Shown: in pieces, positions 38,784 through 49,506 of the stretch
Position numbering within the stretch: the first letter of the stretch is position 1
Layout of the letters: each line of letters starts with the position of its first letter
Made by a program: the position numbers and the translations under genes
Source: Aurelia coerulea
Taxonomy: Eukaryota > Cnidaria > Scyphozoa > Semaeostomeae > Ulmaridae
Length of the DNA: 64,000 nucleotides
Direction: 5' to 3'
Assembly (NCBI GenBank): GCA_039566865.1
Contig: CM076949.1
Location: 9,091,501-9,155,500 of the forward strand
Notes under the pieces: generated by a model
Databases searched by the model: none
The model's input: only the letters and a program-made list of their open reading frames with translations
What the model was told of the DNA's origin: nothing

Positions 38784-39764
38784 TTAAAAGTTAAATACTA
38801 ATAAAGCAGACGCAATAACTGCAACTGCAACAGAAGGATGCGAATTGCAATCTCCTCCATTAACAATAATAATCTTCTTGTCAATGGCTGGATCATTATA
38901 AAAGTTTTGACAAACCGGAAATCCTTGAGGAGGCTGGGGACGTTTTTCGGGTGCTTCATTGATCACCATGGCCATTCCGTTCAGCTGATGCACTTCAATA
39001 TGACAATGAAGAAACCATTTTCCCGGATTGTTAGCCACGATCCGGACGACAACATAACCTCCAGTTGGCACTATGATCGTATCCTTTCTTGGTGGGTTGT
39101 CCAGATTTAGACCAGGAACACTATTGCCCTCCCACAACACATTCGCCCATTTTGCGTCATTGCAGAACTTTCCAATGCATGTAACATCTTCATTGTCTTT
39201 TATGAGCCGGCCATTGGTCTCGTTGTAAGTTGGATATCCCATTTTGAGCACATAGAAACTGTGACCATGAATATGAATTGGATGTGACCAACCTTTCCCA
39301 CTTCCCATATTTATCCAAACCATCTGAATAGTCTTTGCGTATGGCAGTTCAAGCTCATAGTGGCAAAAGCAGACTTTATCGAGACCGCAGTTTGAATTTT
39401 TGCAGTTGTACCGATCTTCAATTTGACTACCCTGAGTGAGAGATGATAAGCCAGGAGTTTCAAACTTTTTCCCATTCACTGCCCCCGGTGTAATTTTGGC
39501 TCCAGGAAAATGGAAATTTAAGAAATGTTCTTTCGAGTCATTTTTCTTATATATAGGAGCGGCCACTTCTTTATAAGAACGTAAGTTATCGAAAGTCAAA
39601 CATTTAGTGAATTCAGCAACAGGAAAATATTTGAAAGGGCAGTTGAGAACAATGCATTCGTCACCGCTTGAGCAACTTTGTCTCTTCGTCGTGGGTTCTT
39701 TTTCACCTGCTCCCTCGTAGTGAAGAACCGCTTCCACAGTGTGAATAACGTTGCTCTTTAACAC
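38784..39764 (-). CDS. Laccase-type multicopper oxidase, terminal exon
   Basis: Multicopper oxidases of the laccase type oxidise phenols or metals and reduce O2 to water using four copper ions. This exon of about 326 codons starts at a splice acceptor (minus strand CTTCTAG before GTGTTAAAG) and ends with a stop. It covers the third cupredoxin domain. Two copper-binding motifs are intact: HPIHIHGH (exon residues 161-168) and HCHIEVHQLNGM (253-264), holding the type-1 Cys, flanking His residues and axial Met. Many paired cysteines indicate an extracellular protein. The last 16 residues are hydrophobic after a small-residue stretch (VNGGDC), suggesting a GPI anchor or membrane tail. Domains 1 and 2, with the other four-His motifs, would lie on upstream exons to the right. 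I did not find them in 39.8-57 kb, so they are beyond a long intron, in small exons, or lost. Confidence 0.9.
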   Translation of the reverse strand: MLKSNVIHTVEAVLHYEGAGEKEPTTKRQSCSSGDECIVLNCPFKYFPVAEFTKCLTFDNLRSYKEVAAPIYKKNDSKEHFLNFHFPGAKITPGAVNGKKFETPGLSSLTQGSQIEDRYNCKNSNCGLDKVCFCHYELELPYAKTIQMVWINMGSGKGWSHPIHIHGHSFYVLKMGYPTYNETNGRLIKDNEDVTCIGKFCNDAKWANVLWEGNSVPGLNLDNPPRKDTIIVPTGGYVVVRIVANNPGKWFLHCHIEVHQLNGMAMVINEAPEKRPQPPQGFPVCQNFYNDPAIDKKIIIVNGGDCNSHPSVAVAVIASALLVFNF

Positions 39765-40182
39765 CTAGAAGACGCAGCAAAATTGGTGTAAGTTTTATTC
39801 TGGTCATTGTGGAAGGCAAATTTGAAAAGCAAAAATTGGGATGGGATAAACCTGTGACATACTCTGCAAATATTCACAGTTCTAGGAAGCATCCTAAACT
39901 TTTGGGGGCACAACAAAGGTCCTTAGTGGGGGCATTCCCGAAACACAAAAGGCAGTTCTTCGCTATATCTAACAGAAAAATATTGGGGGGCTTGGGCCCC
40001 CAGTGACCCCCGGCTCCTGAGTCTCTGTTATTTAATAATTTCTTGCCTTTTTCTATTTTATTTTCTATTACTGTATTTTATTTTCTGGTATATGGGGATC
40101 GTTTTCATTGCTTTCCTGGTACCTCAGTTTCCATAGGCAGGGAATAGTAGAAGATTTTGTAACAATTCGTTTGCTCTTGATT
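39765..40182. other. MCO upstream intron or flank, no recognised feature
   Basis: Apart from the splice acceptor next to 39765, the interval shows only a G-rich stretch (39985-40012, GGGGGGCTTGGGCCCCCAG) that may be a MITE end. Confidence 0.35.
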
Positions 40183-40567
40183 GAGATGAGATGAGATGAG
40201 AGATGAGATGAGATGAGGTGAGGTGAGGTGAGGTGAGGTGAGATGAGATGAGATGAGATGAGATGAGATGAGATGAGATGAGATGAGATGAGATGAGATG
40301 AGATGAGATGAGATGAGATGAGATGAGATGAGATGAGATGAGATGAGATGAGATGAGATGAGATGAGATGAGATGAGATGAGATGAGATGAGATGAGATG
40401 AGATGAGATGAGATGAGATGAGATGAGATGAGATGAGATGAGATGAGATGAGATGAGATGAGATGAGATGAGATGAGATGAGATGAGATGAGATGAGATG
40501 AGAGATGAGATGAGAGATGAGAGATGAGGTGAGATGAGGTGAGATGAGGTGAGATGAGATGAGATGA
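40183..40567. repeat. GAGAT pentanucleotide satellite
   Basis: About 385 bp of GAGAT (ATGAG) repeats, with GAGGT variant units at both ends and a nearly pure middle. Open frames across it are artefacts of the repeat. Confidence 0.97.
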
Positions 40568-41084
40568 CTATTTGCGACTGCAGACAAAGGATATCTACAG
40601 ATAATTAGTGCCATACAACCTTGTCTAAAAATTTCTCCTCAAAGTGGATTTTAGCATATTGTTGTCGAGAAATGAATTCGTCATCCAATGGTGTAAATAA
40701 GAGTTTGGTACCCACTACAATTTCCGTACAGTGCAGGTAGACACAGCAGCTGGCTTCTTCAATAGTACCGCAATTTTTGCATATCTCAACGTCAGTATTT
40801 CGGTAATTTGCCCCAAAAAGTAGGCCATTCTTTGGTGTTCAAACGTTCGATGGTAAACGGTTTTAACTAATTTAACGAAAACGTTTCGTATTATCAGTTT
40901 ATCAGATGCAAAAATCGAAATGAATGTCCAAACTGCCGCACAGCTTGACTGAGAGGGTGGCAGTTGCATTCTTTGGTATTGGTACCAGCTCTTCGGGTAC
41001 CAGGTTTCACCCAAACTGACGTTATTTGGCACCACAGGATACCAATTTTAAGAAAAGTAGATGAAAACTGATAAGATACCAAGT

Positions 41085-41160
41085 GAGTCAATAAAAATGC
41101 CCAGCATTTGAAAGGCTACTGCTCCCTGGATATATAAGCTTGTTTAAAAAATATGTTTTC
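41085..41160. repeat. Dispersed repeat, short copy
   Basis: GTGAGTCAATAAAAATGCCC and GAAAGGCTACTGCTCCCTG match the start of the repeat at 14683-14740. Confidence 0.5.
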
Positions 41161-41242
41161 AATGCCTTCTTGAAAATAGCGATTGTCTTCGATTGTCTGA
41201 TGTGGAGAGGCAAAGAGTTCTAGGTATGAGGTGCCGCATATT

Positions 41243-41581
41243 CCCGGGGGGGGGGAGAAGGGGGCACTTAGTATATCTGTCCGACGGGGATGTGCCGTTT
41301 TTAAGGGTATCGTTTTCACCCATTTTTTCTAGCACAGGGTATGACAATGAGGCAATTTTTCTGGAGCAGGTTGTCAAAACATGTTCTGCTAGATCGGGTC
41401 GGGGAATATTCTGCTAGATCGGGTCGTTTTTCGGTCAAATTTCATGTATTTGAGTATACTTTTCATCAATTTTTTCTAGAACAGGCTATCATTTTGAGCC
41501 AAAAATTATGGAGCAGGGTAAAAAAAAGTTTTCGTAGGCACACCCCCGTACAAATTTAAGTCAAGAACCCCCCCCCCCGGG
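41243..41581. mobile_element. GC-capped MITE with 8-bp TSD
   Basis: It starts CCCGGGGGG and ends CCCCCCGGG with perfect 8-bp flanks CGCATATT (41235-41242 and 41582-41589). The interior holds CACTTAGTATATCTGTCCGA, GATGTGCCGTTTTTAAGGGT and CACCCCCGTACAAATTTAAG, as in the other copies. Non-coding, about 339 bp. An 8-bp TSD is typical of hAT-group transposases. Confidence 0.85.
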
Positions 41582-41696
41582 CGCATATTCAAATGCTCTC
41601 TTACCGAAAGTCTCAGTTCTAACCCTTGGGATTTCAGGTAGGGAAGCTCTGCTGATCGAAGTGTTCTGGGAGCTTTTCTACTGATCAACAATTCCT

Positions 41697-42529
41697 TTAA
41701 CCCTATTTTAACCGGGTAAAAAAAGTGATTTTCTACCGGGGGGTGTTTTTCGCCCCCCCCCCCCTGTTTTTCTCTGCAAGTATAATACCTATGCCAATGA
41801 AACTTGCACTGTGTCATAATTGAACAAAGGAGAATCTAAAAATGGCATCAATCAATCAAAAGTCACGTGATTGGTTGCTAGGCAAATAAGTTGATAAAAT
41901 CGGCAAAAAACCATCCAAATGCCTGCTTGATATCATTGTAGTTTCATATGGTTTCATACGGATATTTTTGGTTTCTAATAAATTAACTAATTAAATAATG
42001 AAAATTTAATTCAATGATTCAAGCAAAATTGTTAGCTCAATAATTATGATTAAAAACCATTAATTTTGCATATTATTGGTGAAATCAAGTACCTTAGCCA
42101 ATCGATATTTGAGGTAATTTCATGAAAATTGCATGAAGAAATTACTAATTCATTAGGAATATGACGTCATAATGATTGATGACGTCATATAAATAATAAA
42201 TTGCTAACGTCAGCTGATGAATTATGTATCAAATGATAGTACTCATCGAGACGAATCGAATGGTATATATATTGTTGAGATTTAGTTACAAAAAAAGAAA
42301 TTAGAGCCATTTTAAAGAACTTCTTTGTGACCATTCTCCAAATATGGGCATCTGGTGGTCACGTGGTCAAACAATAGGTGTTAAAATTTCTATTTTCTGA
42401 TTGCCAACTAAATTTTAGGAAAAGTCAAGGAGTTTCAGCTTTATAGCTAGCATCGTTTGGGAGCTATTAAAAAAATCTGGTAGGGGGCGAAGAAAGCCCC
42501 CCCCCCCTCCCCGGTTAAAATAGGGTTAA
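41697..42529. mobile_element. TTAA-family MITE (subfamily B)
   Basis: TTAA flanks the ends CCCTATTTTAACCGGG and CCCCGGTTAAAATAGGG. Just inside each end a G run and C run can form a hairpin. The interior has perfect TGACGTCA at 42162 and 42180, a CTCCAAATATGGGCAT block and CACGTG. About 833 bp, closely matching 56823-57710. Confidence 0.88.
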
Positions 42530-42686
42530 CTGAAAATTTGTTCTAGGAATTCCAGCATCCATTGACAACATTTAGTTGTTACCGACTTTTATAGGCTGGT
42601 TCCCCTATTTGTACTGGTTCCCCTACTTCATTGTGACCGTGATTCGACCTGCATCTGGACTTTGACAAAATGATCCATTTGCGCGA

Positions 42687-43069
42687 CCCGGGGGGGGGGG
42701 GGGCTTAGTATACTGTAAATTTTGTAAATTTTTGTAAAGTAGGCCTAAATTAGCTGTAATTTAGCTATTCTTTTTATTTTACTTAGCCTACATTAAATTA
42801 TTGATGATGATGATGATGATACTTGCCCGACGGATATGTGCCGTTTTTAAGGATATCGTTTTCCCCAATTTTTTCTAGCACAGGGTATCAGAATAAGGCA
42901 ATTTTCTAGAGCAGGCTGTCAAAACATGTCAAAAGGGGACATTTTGCTAGATTGTGTTGCTTTTTGGTCATATTTTCATGTTTTGGAGTAAATTTTTTAC
43001 CAATTTTTTAAAGAATCGGTATTTTCGTGGGAACAACCCCCGTACAAATTTAAGTCAAGTAACCCCGGG
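42687..43069. mobile_element. GC-capped MITE with nested SINE/LINE tail
   Basis: It has the family caps and the interior GACGGATATGTGCCG, ATCGTTTTCCCCAATT and CCGTACAAATTTAAGTCAAG. Between CTTAGTATA and ACTTGCCCGACGG about 100 bp are inserted. These carry AGTAGGCCTAAATTAGCT and end in GAT repeats (42802-42820), resembling the 3' part of the 5S-like SINE at 32 kb. Confidence 0.7.
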
Positions 43070-43113
43070 CGTACGACAGAATGTTCAAGAATTCCAAACC
43101 TTTTCGCATGAGT

Positions 43114-43450
43114 CCCGGGGGTACTTGACTTAAACTTTTACGGGGTTGTGCTATCGAAAATTTGTTTACCCGGTTCCACAACTTTGCCTCCAAAACATGC
43201 CCGATTCTAGGAAAGATCGGTGAATAGTATGCTCCAAAACATAAACATTGGACTGAGCAATGAACCGATCTAACAAAGTATCTCCTTTTGGCATGTTTGG
43301 ACAACCGGCTCTGGAGAAATCGCCTTTTTCTGAAAAGATAAGAAAAGAAAAGACCCTGCGCGACAAAAGATACGTAGGTAAAAACCCCAAAAACGATACC
43401 CTGAAAAATGGCACATCCCTGTCGGACAAAAATACTAAGTATCCCCCGGG
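43114..43450 (-). mobile_element. GC-capped MITE, inverted copy
   Basis: It starts CCCGGGGGTACTTGACTTAA and ends AAATACTAAGTATCCCCCGGG, so it is the reverse orientation of its neighbour at 42687-43069. The target duplication is not clear. Confidence 0.7.
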
Positions 43451-43499
43451 GGTATGAATTTTTTGACTTGAAGACACAAGGTCTATTCAAATTTCTTCC

Positions 43500-44195
43500 C
43501 CTTTGACTGGCTTGAGTTTAGGGCACCACGCCCTTTTATCCTTGGGCCACGCCCCCCTATGCACTGGTAAGACACTGCTTTTATATATTTTTTAGAATCT
43601 CAGTGGGCCCGCAGGCCTGAAAACGTTCCTGAAAGAAAACTACAACAAAGAAAAAGACATACCTTATTTCTTGCAGGCCCACAGAGGCCCCAGGCCCCCT
43701 GGTAACTACCCTGGCTACTCCCCTCTCTGTTCTGAATATCCCCCTACTATACAGATGATGCTTCACCACACACATCATGGTATCCTCCCACTGTACTCCA
43801 GATGCCTCCCCACTGTACTGAACACCCCCGTCCCCCACTGTACTGAAGGCATCCCCAACTGAACTCCAGAAGCCTTCCCACTGTACTGAGCACCCCCGCC
43901 CCCCATTGCACTGAAGGTATCCCCCCACTGAACTCCAGATGCCTCCCCACTATACTGAATTTCCCCACTGTACTCAAACATACCTCACCACTGTACTGAA
44001 CATCCCCAACTGTACTGCACGACTCCCGGTGGGTGCAAAATTCAACAGTAACAGGTCCACCACGCTCGTCCATACCATTCCATTGGATACCCTTTTATAG
44101 CTCAATTGACTCTGTATGTTACGATTATTGTGGTAAATGTTTCCCGGTTTATGGGGTCATATTTTAAAATTTTGCCCTGGTTACGGGTCCTAATA
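43500..44195. repeat. hAT-MITE/minisatellite composite, copy A
   Basis: A part of the hAT MITE seen complete at 50880-51178 (TATGCACTGGTAAGACACTG, CAGTGGGCCCGCAGGCCTGA) runs into a minisatellite built of CCCCACTGTACTGAACACCC units. A block TTACTCTGTATGTTACGATT shared with 45050 and 47607 ends it. Open frames here are repeat artefacts. Confidence 0.7.
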
Positions 44196-45969
44196 AGACA
44201 CTGCTTTTAGATTTTTGTTAGAATCTCAGTGGGCCTGCAGGCCTGAAAACGTTCCTGAAGGAAAACTACAACAAAGAAAAATACATACCTTATTTCTTGT
44301 TGGCCCACAGAGCCCCCGGGCCCCCTGGTAACTACCCTGGCTACCTCCCTCTCTGTTCTGAATATCCCCCTACTATACTGATGATGCCTCACCACACACC
44401 ACACACATCATGATATCCCCCAACTGTACTCCAGATGCCTCCCCACTGTACAGAACACCCCCATCCCCCACTGCACTCAAGGTATCCCCCACTGAACTCC
44501 GGATGCCTCCCCACTATACTGAATTGCCCCACTGTACTCAAACATACCTCCCCACTGTACTGAACATCCCCAACTGTACTGCACACTCCCGGTGGGTGCA
44601 ATTCAACAGTAAAAGGTACATCACGCTCGTCCGTACCATTCCATAGGATACCCTTTTCTCTGACATTCTAGTTGATGAAAAAACCCCTTATCACGGAAAA
44701 TGTTGAAGGTAACACCCCTTTAAAGGAGTATCACTGAGCCCTAAGAGTAATCTGTACAGTACCAACACTGTTTCTAAGAGAAAGGTTTGGGATTTTGCAC
44801 TTTATTACGATTCACTCATACTGATATCTCTTCTCTTTGTTGGAAAACAGTAGAATTCCATAAAACTTGGGGTATGAAACTTGGGCCAGGTGAATTTTGA
44901 CTTTTATTTTAGGGCCCCGAGTCCACCAGCCAGAATTTCACTGTTTTTGGTTTGGAATATTTTCTGAAGAAAAATACCCCGTTTTCCCTAAGATTCTACA
45001 AAAAACTTTCATAAAAAGAAATATAGCTCTATAAATTCTCAATTTACTCTGTATGTTACGATTATTGTGGTAGATGTTTCCCGGTTTATGGGGTCATATT
45101 TTAAAATTTTGCCCTGGTTACGGGTCCTAACTCTGAATTCTCAAAGACACATATATACCAGACCCCCTATAGGAGTTACCCCCTCGCCCTTTGCTTTCTA
45201 GCCCTCTCATCCCAAACAGAGGCTCTGAAATCACTTTCTGATTGTTCTTTCCGGCCATTGTTCTGGTTTGAAAAGCATTGACGTCTCATATGTGTCTTGA
45301 ATGGAAGGGCAATTAGCGGTGTTGCCTTGACAATGAAGAAAGTGCAAATAGAATTGTATGAATGTAATGTTTAATGTATTGTTGTTCAATGTCAATGACC
45401 TCTGAAAACAGAATAGCTTGTAAACATTAGGCCTCTCGATTCAGATCACCCATCCTGTTCAGCCGAGGATAGTTCCGAAGAGTGATAGCACCCCTCAACT
45501 CGTTTCACGTTTTTAATCGGGCAAAGGGCGACGTGCAAATCGCTGCTTTCTTTGTAAAACTGCCTTGTAAAATAGCAGATAAGTCCCAGTCATTGCTCAT
45601 AAGAGCATAAAAGACAGCAGGTAAAAATAAAACTTACGGAGACTCCTAAAATAAGACTGCGGGAAATCACAAGAGTCGACAGGAGTCTGAAAAACTCCCA
45701 TAGCTAAACTTTATTTCGATTTGGCCCAAGACCTGGCCCCTGTCTTCTTTGAAGGATTTTCTTCAGCTTCAATTTCTGCACATGTGGTTTCTGTCAAAAA
45801 CAGAATGCACGCATTCGTTGCCGATCCCTTACTTCCAGTTATCGTCCAATATTTCACACCATTTTACTCTTCCTTCCCTCTCCTCATTTCATGAGGGCCT
45901 ATTCTTTAATAAGAGACTTAGCCAATCTAGGTTTAGTGGCCATTTGCTGCCAAAAGCTGGTCGAGAGTA
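44195..45969. repeat. Tandem segmental duplication, unit 1
   Basis: It matches 46275-48533 throughout, apart from two insertions in unit 2. It includes a second hAT-MITE/minisatellite composite (44195-44600) and single-copy-looking sequence after it. No gene was recognised. Confidence 0.85.
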
Positions 45970-46741
45970 TCGTAAATGTTAATCCTCTCAAGGAACAATT
46001 CAAGTACTATTTTAATCTAAAAACTATAAACAGTTTGAAAGCAATTTTTCATGCTGCACAACAATGTCAAAACCTTTTTACGTGACGTTGTTTTCTGTTT
46101 TCACTTTATGTAACCAAAGTTTCGTCATAGGTTCATTCTACATTCTACAAAGCTGCTGTTCATAGTTGCGGAAGGGAGCATTTAACAACATGAGTGTTTA
46201 CCCCCAGGGCCGTCGAGAGAGAGGCCGGGACCACGCCCTTTTATCATTGGGGCACGCCCCCCCCCCCCTATGCACTGGTAAGACACTGCTTTTAGATTTT
46301 TTTAGAATCTCAGTGGGCCTGCAGGCCTGAAAGCGTTCCTGAAAGAAAACTACAACAAAGAAAAATACATACCTTATTTCTTGCTGGCCAACAGAGGCCC
46401 CGGGTCCCCTGGTAACTACCCTGGCTACCCCCCTCTGTTCTGAATATCCCCCTGCTATACTGATGATGCCTCACCACACACATCATGGTATCCCCCCCCC
46501 CCCACTGTACTCCTGTTGCCTCTCCACTGTACTGAACACCCCCGTCCCCCACTGCGCTCAAGGTATCCCCCACTGCATTCCGGATGCCTCCCCACTATAC
46601 TGAATTGCCCCACTGTACTCAAACATACCTCCCAACTGTACTGAACATCCCCAACTGTACTGCACACTCCAGGTGGGTGCAATTCAACAGTAAAAGGTAC
46701 ATCACGCTCGTCCATACCATTCCATAGGATAGCCTTTTCTC

Positions 46742-47070
46742 CCCGGGGGGGGGGGGGGGGGTACTTAGTATATTTGTCCAACGGGGATGTGCCGTTTTTA
46801 AGGGTATCGTTTTCACCAATTTCTTCTAGTACAGGGTATCAAAATGAGGCAATTTTTCTAGAGCAGGTTGTCAAAACAGGTCAGGAGGGAATATGCTGCT
46901 AGATCGGCTCGTTTTCTTTCAAATTTCATGTTTTGGAGTATCCTTTTCACCAATTTTGTCTAGAAAAGGTTATCATTTTGAGCGAAAAATTCTGGAGCAG
47001 GGTAAAACAAATTTTTTTTCGTGGGCACACCCCCGTACAAATTTGAGTCAAGTACCCCCCCCCCCCCGGG
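46742..47070. mobile_element. GC-capped MITE with 8-bp TSD, empty site preserved in unit 1
   Basis: The 329-bp element lies between two copies of CTTTTCTC (46734-46741, 47071-47078). The paralogous unit 1 has a single CTTTTCTC at about 44651, so both ends are exact. The ends are CCCGGGGGG...GGTACTTAGT and AGTCAAGTACCCCC...CGGG. Confidence 0.93.
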
Positions 47071-47244
47071 CTTTTCTCTCACATTCTAGTTGATGAAAAA
47101 ACTCCTTATCATAGAAAATGTTGAAGGTAACCCCCCTTTACAGGAGTATCACTGAGCCCTAAAGAAATCTGTACAGTACAAACACTGTTTCTATCTAAGA
47201 GAAAGGTTTCGGATTATGGCACTTTATTACGATTCACTTATAGT

Positions 47245-47390
47245 TATACTATACGATTCACTTTGTGCCATTCATAGTGGAAACTCGATGACCTTGTGTC
47301 TTTTCCCGCTATGATTGGCACAGTTGAATTGTAATTGTAGTTTGTTTAGCTTTTTAAGATTTGATAGAAAAAATGCACTTAAACTGATAT
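47245..47390. mobile_element. LINE 3'-end insertion in unit 2
   Basis: About 145 bp absent from unit 1. It contains GACCTTGTGTCTTTTCCCGC and CATTCATAGTGG, matching the 3' UTR hairpin of the LINE remnant at 36.3-36.9 kb. A direct repeat ACGATTCACT lies at its left edge. Confidence 0.6.
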
Positions 47391-48533
47391 CTCTTCTCTT
47401 GTTGGAAAACAGTAGAATTCCATAAAACTTGGCGTATGAAACTTGGGCCAGGTGAATTTTGACTTTTATTTTAGGGCCCCGTGTCCACCAGCCAGCATTT
47501 CACTGTTTTTGGGTTGGAATATTTTCTGAAGAAAAATACCCCGTTTTTCCTAAGATTCTACAAAAAACTTTCATAAAAAGGAATATAGCTCGATAAATTC
47601 TCAATTTACTCTGTATGTTACGATTATTGTGGTAGATTTTTCCCGGTTTATGGGGTCGTATTTAAAATTTTGCCCTGGTTACGGGTCCTAACTCTGAATT
47701 CTCAAAGTCACATATATACCAGACCCCCTATGGGAGTTACCCCCTCGCCCCCTGCTTTCTAGCCCTCTCATCCCAAACAGAGGTTCTGAAATCACTTTCT
47801 GATTGTTCTTTCCGGCCATTGTTCTGGTTTGAAAAGCATTGACGTCTCATATGTGTCTTGAATGGAAGGGCAATTAGCGGTGTTGCCTTGACAATGAAGA
47901 AAGTGCAAATAGAATTGTATGAATGTAATGTTTAATGTATTGTTGTTCAATGTCAATGACCTCTGAAAACAGAATAGCTTGTAAACATTAGGCCTCTCGA
48001 TTCAGATCACCCATCCTGTTCAGCCGAGGATAGTTCCGAAGAGTGATAGCACCCCTCAACTCGTTTCACGTTTTTAATCGGGCAAAGGGCGACGTGCAAA
48101 TCGCTGCTTTCTTTGTAAAACTGCCTTGTAAAATAGCAGATGATAAGTCCCAGTCATTGCTCATAAAAGCATAAAAAGACGGCAGGTAAAAATAAAACTT
48201 ACGGAGACTCATAAAATAAGACGGCAGGAAATCACAAGAGTCGACCGGAGTCTGAAAAACTCCCATATCTAAACTTTATTTCGATTTGGCCCTTGACGTG
48301 GCCCCTGTCTTCTTTGAAGGATTTTCTTCAGCTTCAATTTCTGCATATGTGGTTCTGTCAAAAACAGAATGCACGCATTCGTTGCCGATCCCTTACTTCC
48401 AGTTATCGTCCAATATTTCACACCATTTTACTCTTCCTTCCCTCTTCTCATTTCATGAAGGCCTATTCTTACATAAGAGACATAGCCAATCTAAGTTTAG
48501 TGGCCATTTGCTGCCAAAAGCTGGTCGAGAGTA

Positions 48534-49067
48534 GCATACGAGTCAAATCTTTCAATAGGGCACAGGGAAACCCGCAAATCTTCCAATTTCACGCTTATAA
48601 GCCAATGATATCGTCGTATTCCGATCACATGACTGAAAATAAGGCTTTCGAGATAACTTTTCGAGTACCTTCACGAAAATAAAAATGGATATTCGAGTAA
48701 TAAAGATACAGAGCTGGTTTTACCACGAATCGATTCGAGAGGCCTCACTCCACATTTGTTTTTCTGCATTTGGTTAAAATCTCGTCAGGGATCGGCGTTA
48801 CATCGAATTTCATTCCTTCGAAAATTGGCCTATGTTCAAGAATTCTTCAGGAACGCTAATAATAAGATATAGCTTTCAAAATTTCACATGTTACGTGAAT
48901 TATGTCCAGGAATAACATGAAAATATTTGTTTGTGTGATTTTCGAAAATCTTAGACGGATTAAAGTTATTTGCTGCGAAGAAAGCTAATGGGCCTACCTT
49001 CACCCGCAGCAAAATCCCAGTGTAATTTCCTTGCAAAGCTGCTTGGTACAGTGTAAATACAATTCTA
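48534..49067. other. Intergenic, no recognised feature
   Basis: AT-rich sequence between the segmental duplication and the fold-back element; nothing supported. Confidence 0.35.
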
Positions 49068-49506
49068 TACCGGGTGTTTCAGAAAAAAGTATCCCCTTTT
49101 GACTGAAAATAGGAACAAGGCAATTAGACATCGGTACTCTCCTCTCCGAGATGACAGCTAAATTGATCAATCTTCAACTTAGATGCACATACCTCGCATT
49201 TAAAAATCGTACACCAAACACCGAAGATACGAGTTTGCAAAGTCAACATTTACAGTGCATCCAAAACCAGAGGATTTGAAAAAGGGCCTAGCCATGATTT
49301 GTGTCATGGACAGTTTCTAAAGCACCTGTAAACTTTCATTTTCAGTTTTTTGCTTTTGAAAAGAATAAAAGATGCACGGGATGTGATGCCAAATCATGGC
49401 TAGGCCCTTGCTCAAAACCTCTGGTTTCAGGTGCACTCCAAATTATGAACTTGAAAACTCATATCTTTGGTGGTTGATGGACGATTTCAAGGTATGTGCA
49501 TTTAAG

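Larger units (their letters stand above)
46205..48533. repeat. Tandem segmental duplication, unit 2
   Basis: It begins with a hAT end CAGGGCCGTCGAGAGAGAG (46205) and repeats unit 1 from 46275 to 48533. Compared with unit 1 it gained a GC-capped MITE (46742-47070 plus 8-bp TSD) and about 145 bp of LINE 3' sequence (about 47245-47390). Confidence 0.85.

Noticed and set aside
40105..40614. Open frame of 169 codons rich in His-Leu-Ile-Ser-Ser on the minus strand
   Set aside because: It is a translation of the GAGAT pentamer satellite, open in all frames because the unit has no stop.
43581..44601. Several overlapping minus-strand frames rich in VQYSGE / STVG repeats
   Set aside because: They follow the CCACTGTACTGAA minisatellite and recur in every unit; no start context, splice sites or domain.
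45891..46085. Open frames in the segmental duplication (MRAYSLIRDLANLG and similar)
   Set aside because: The frame is not conserved between the two units, which diverge by frame-changing differences, and no motif is present.
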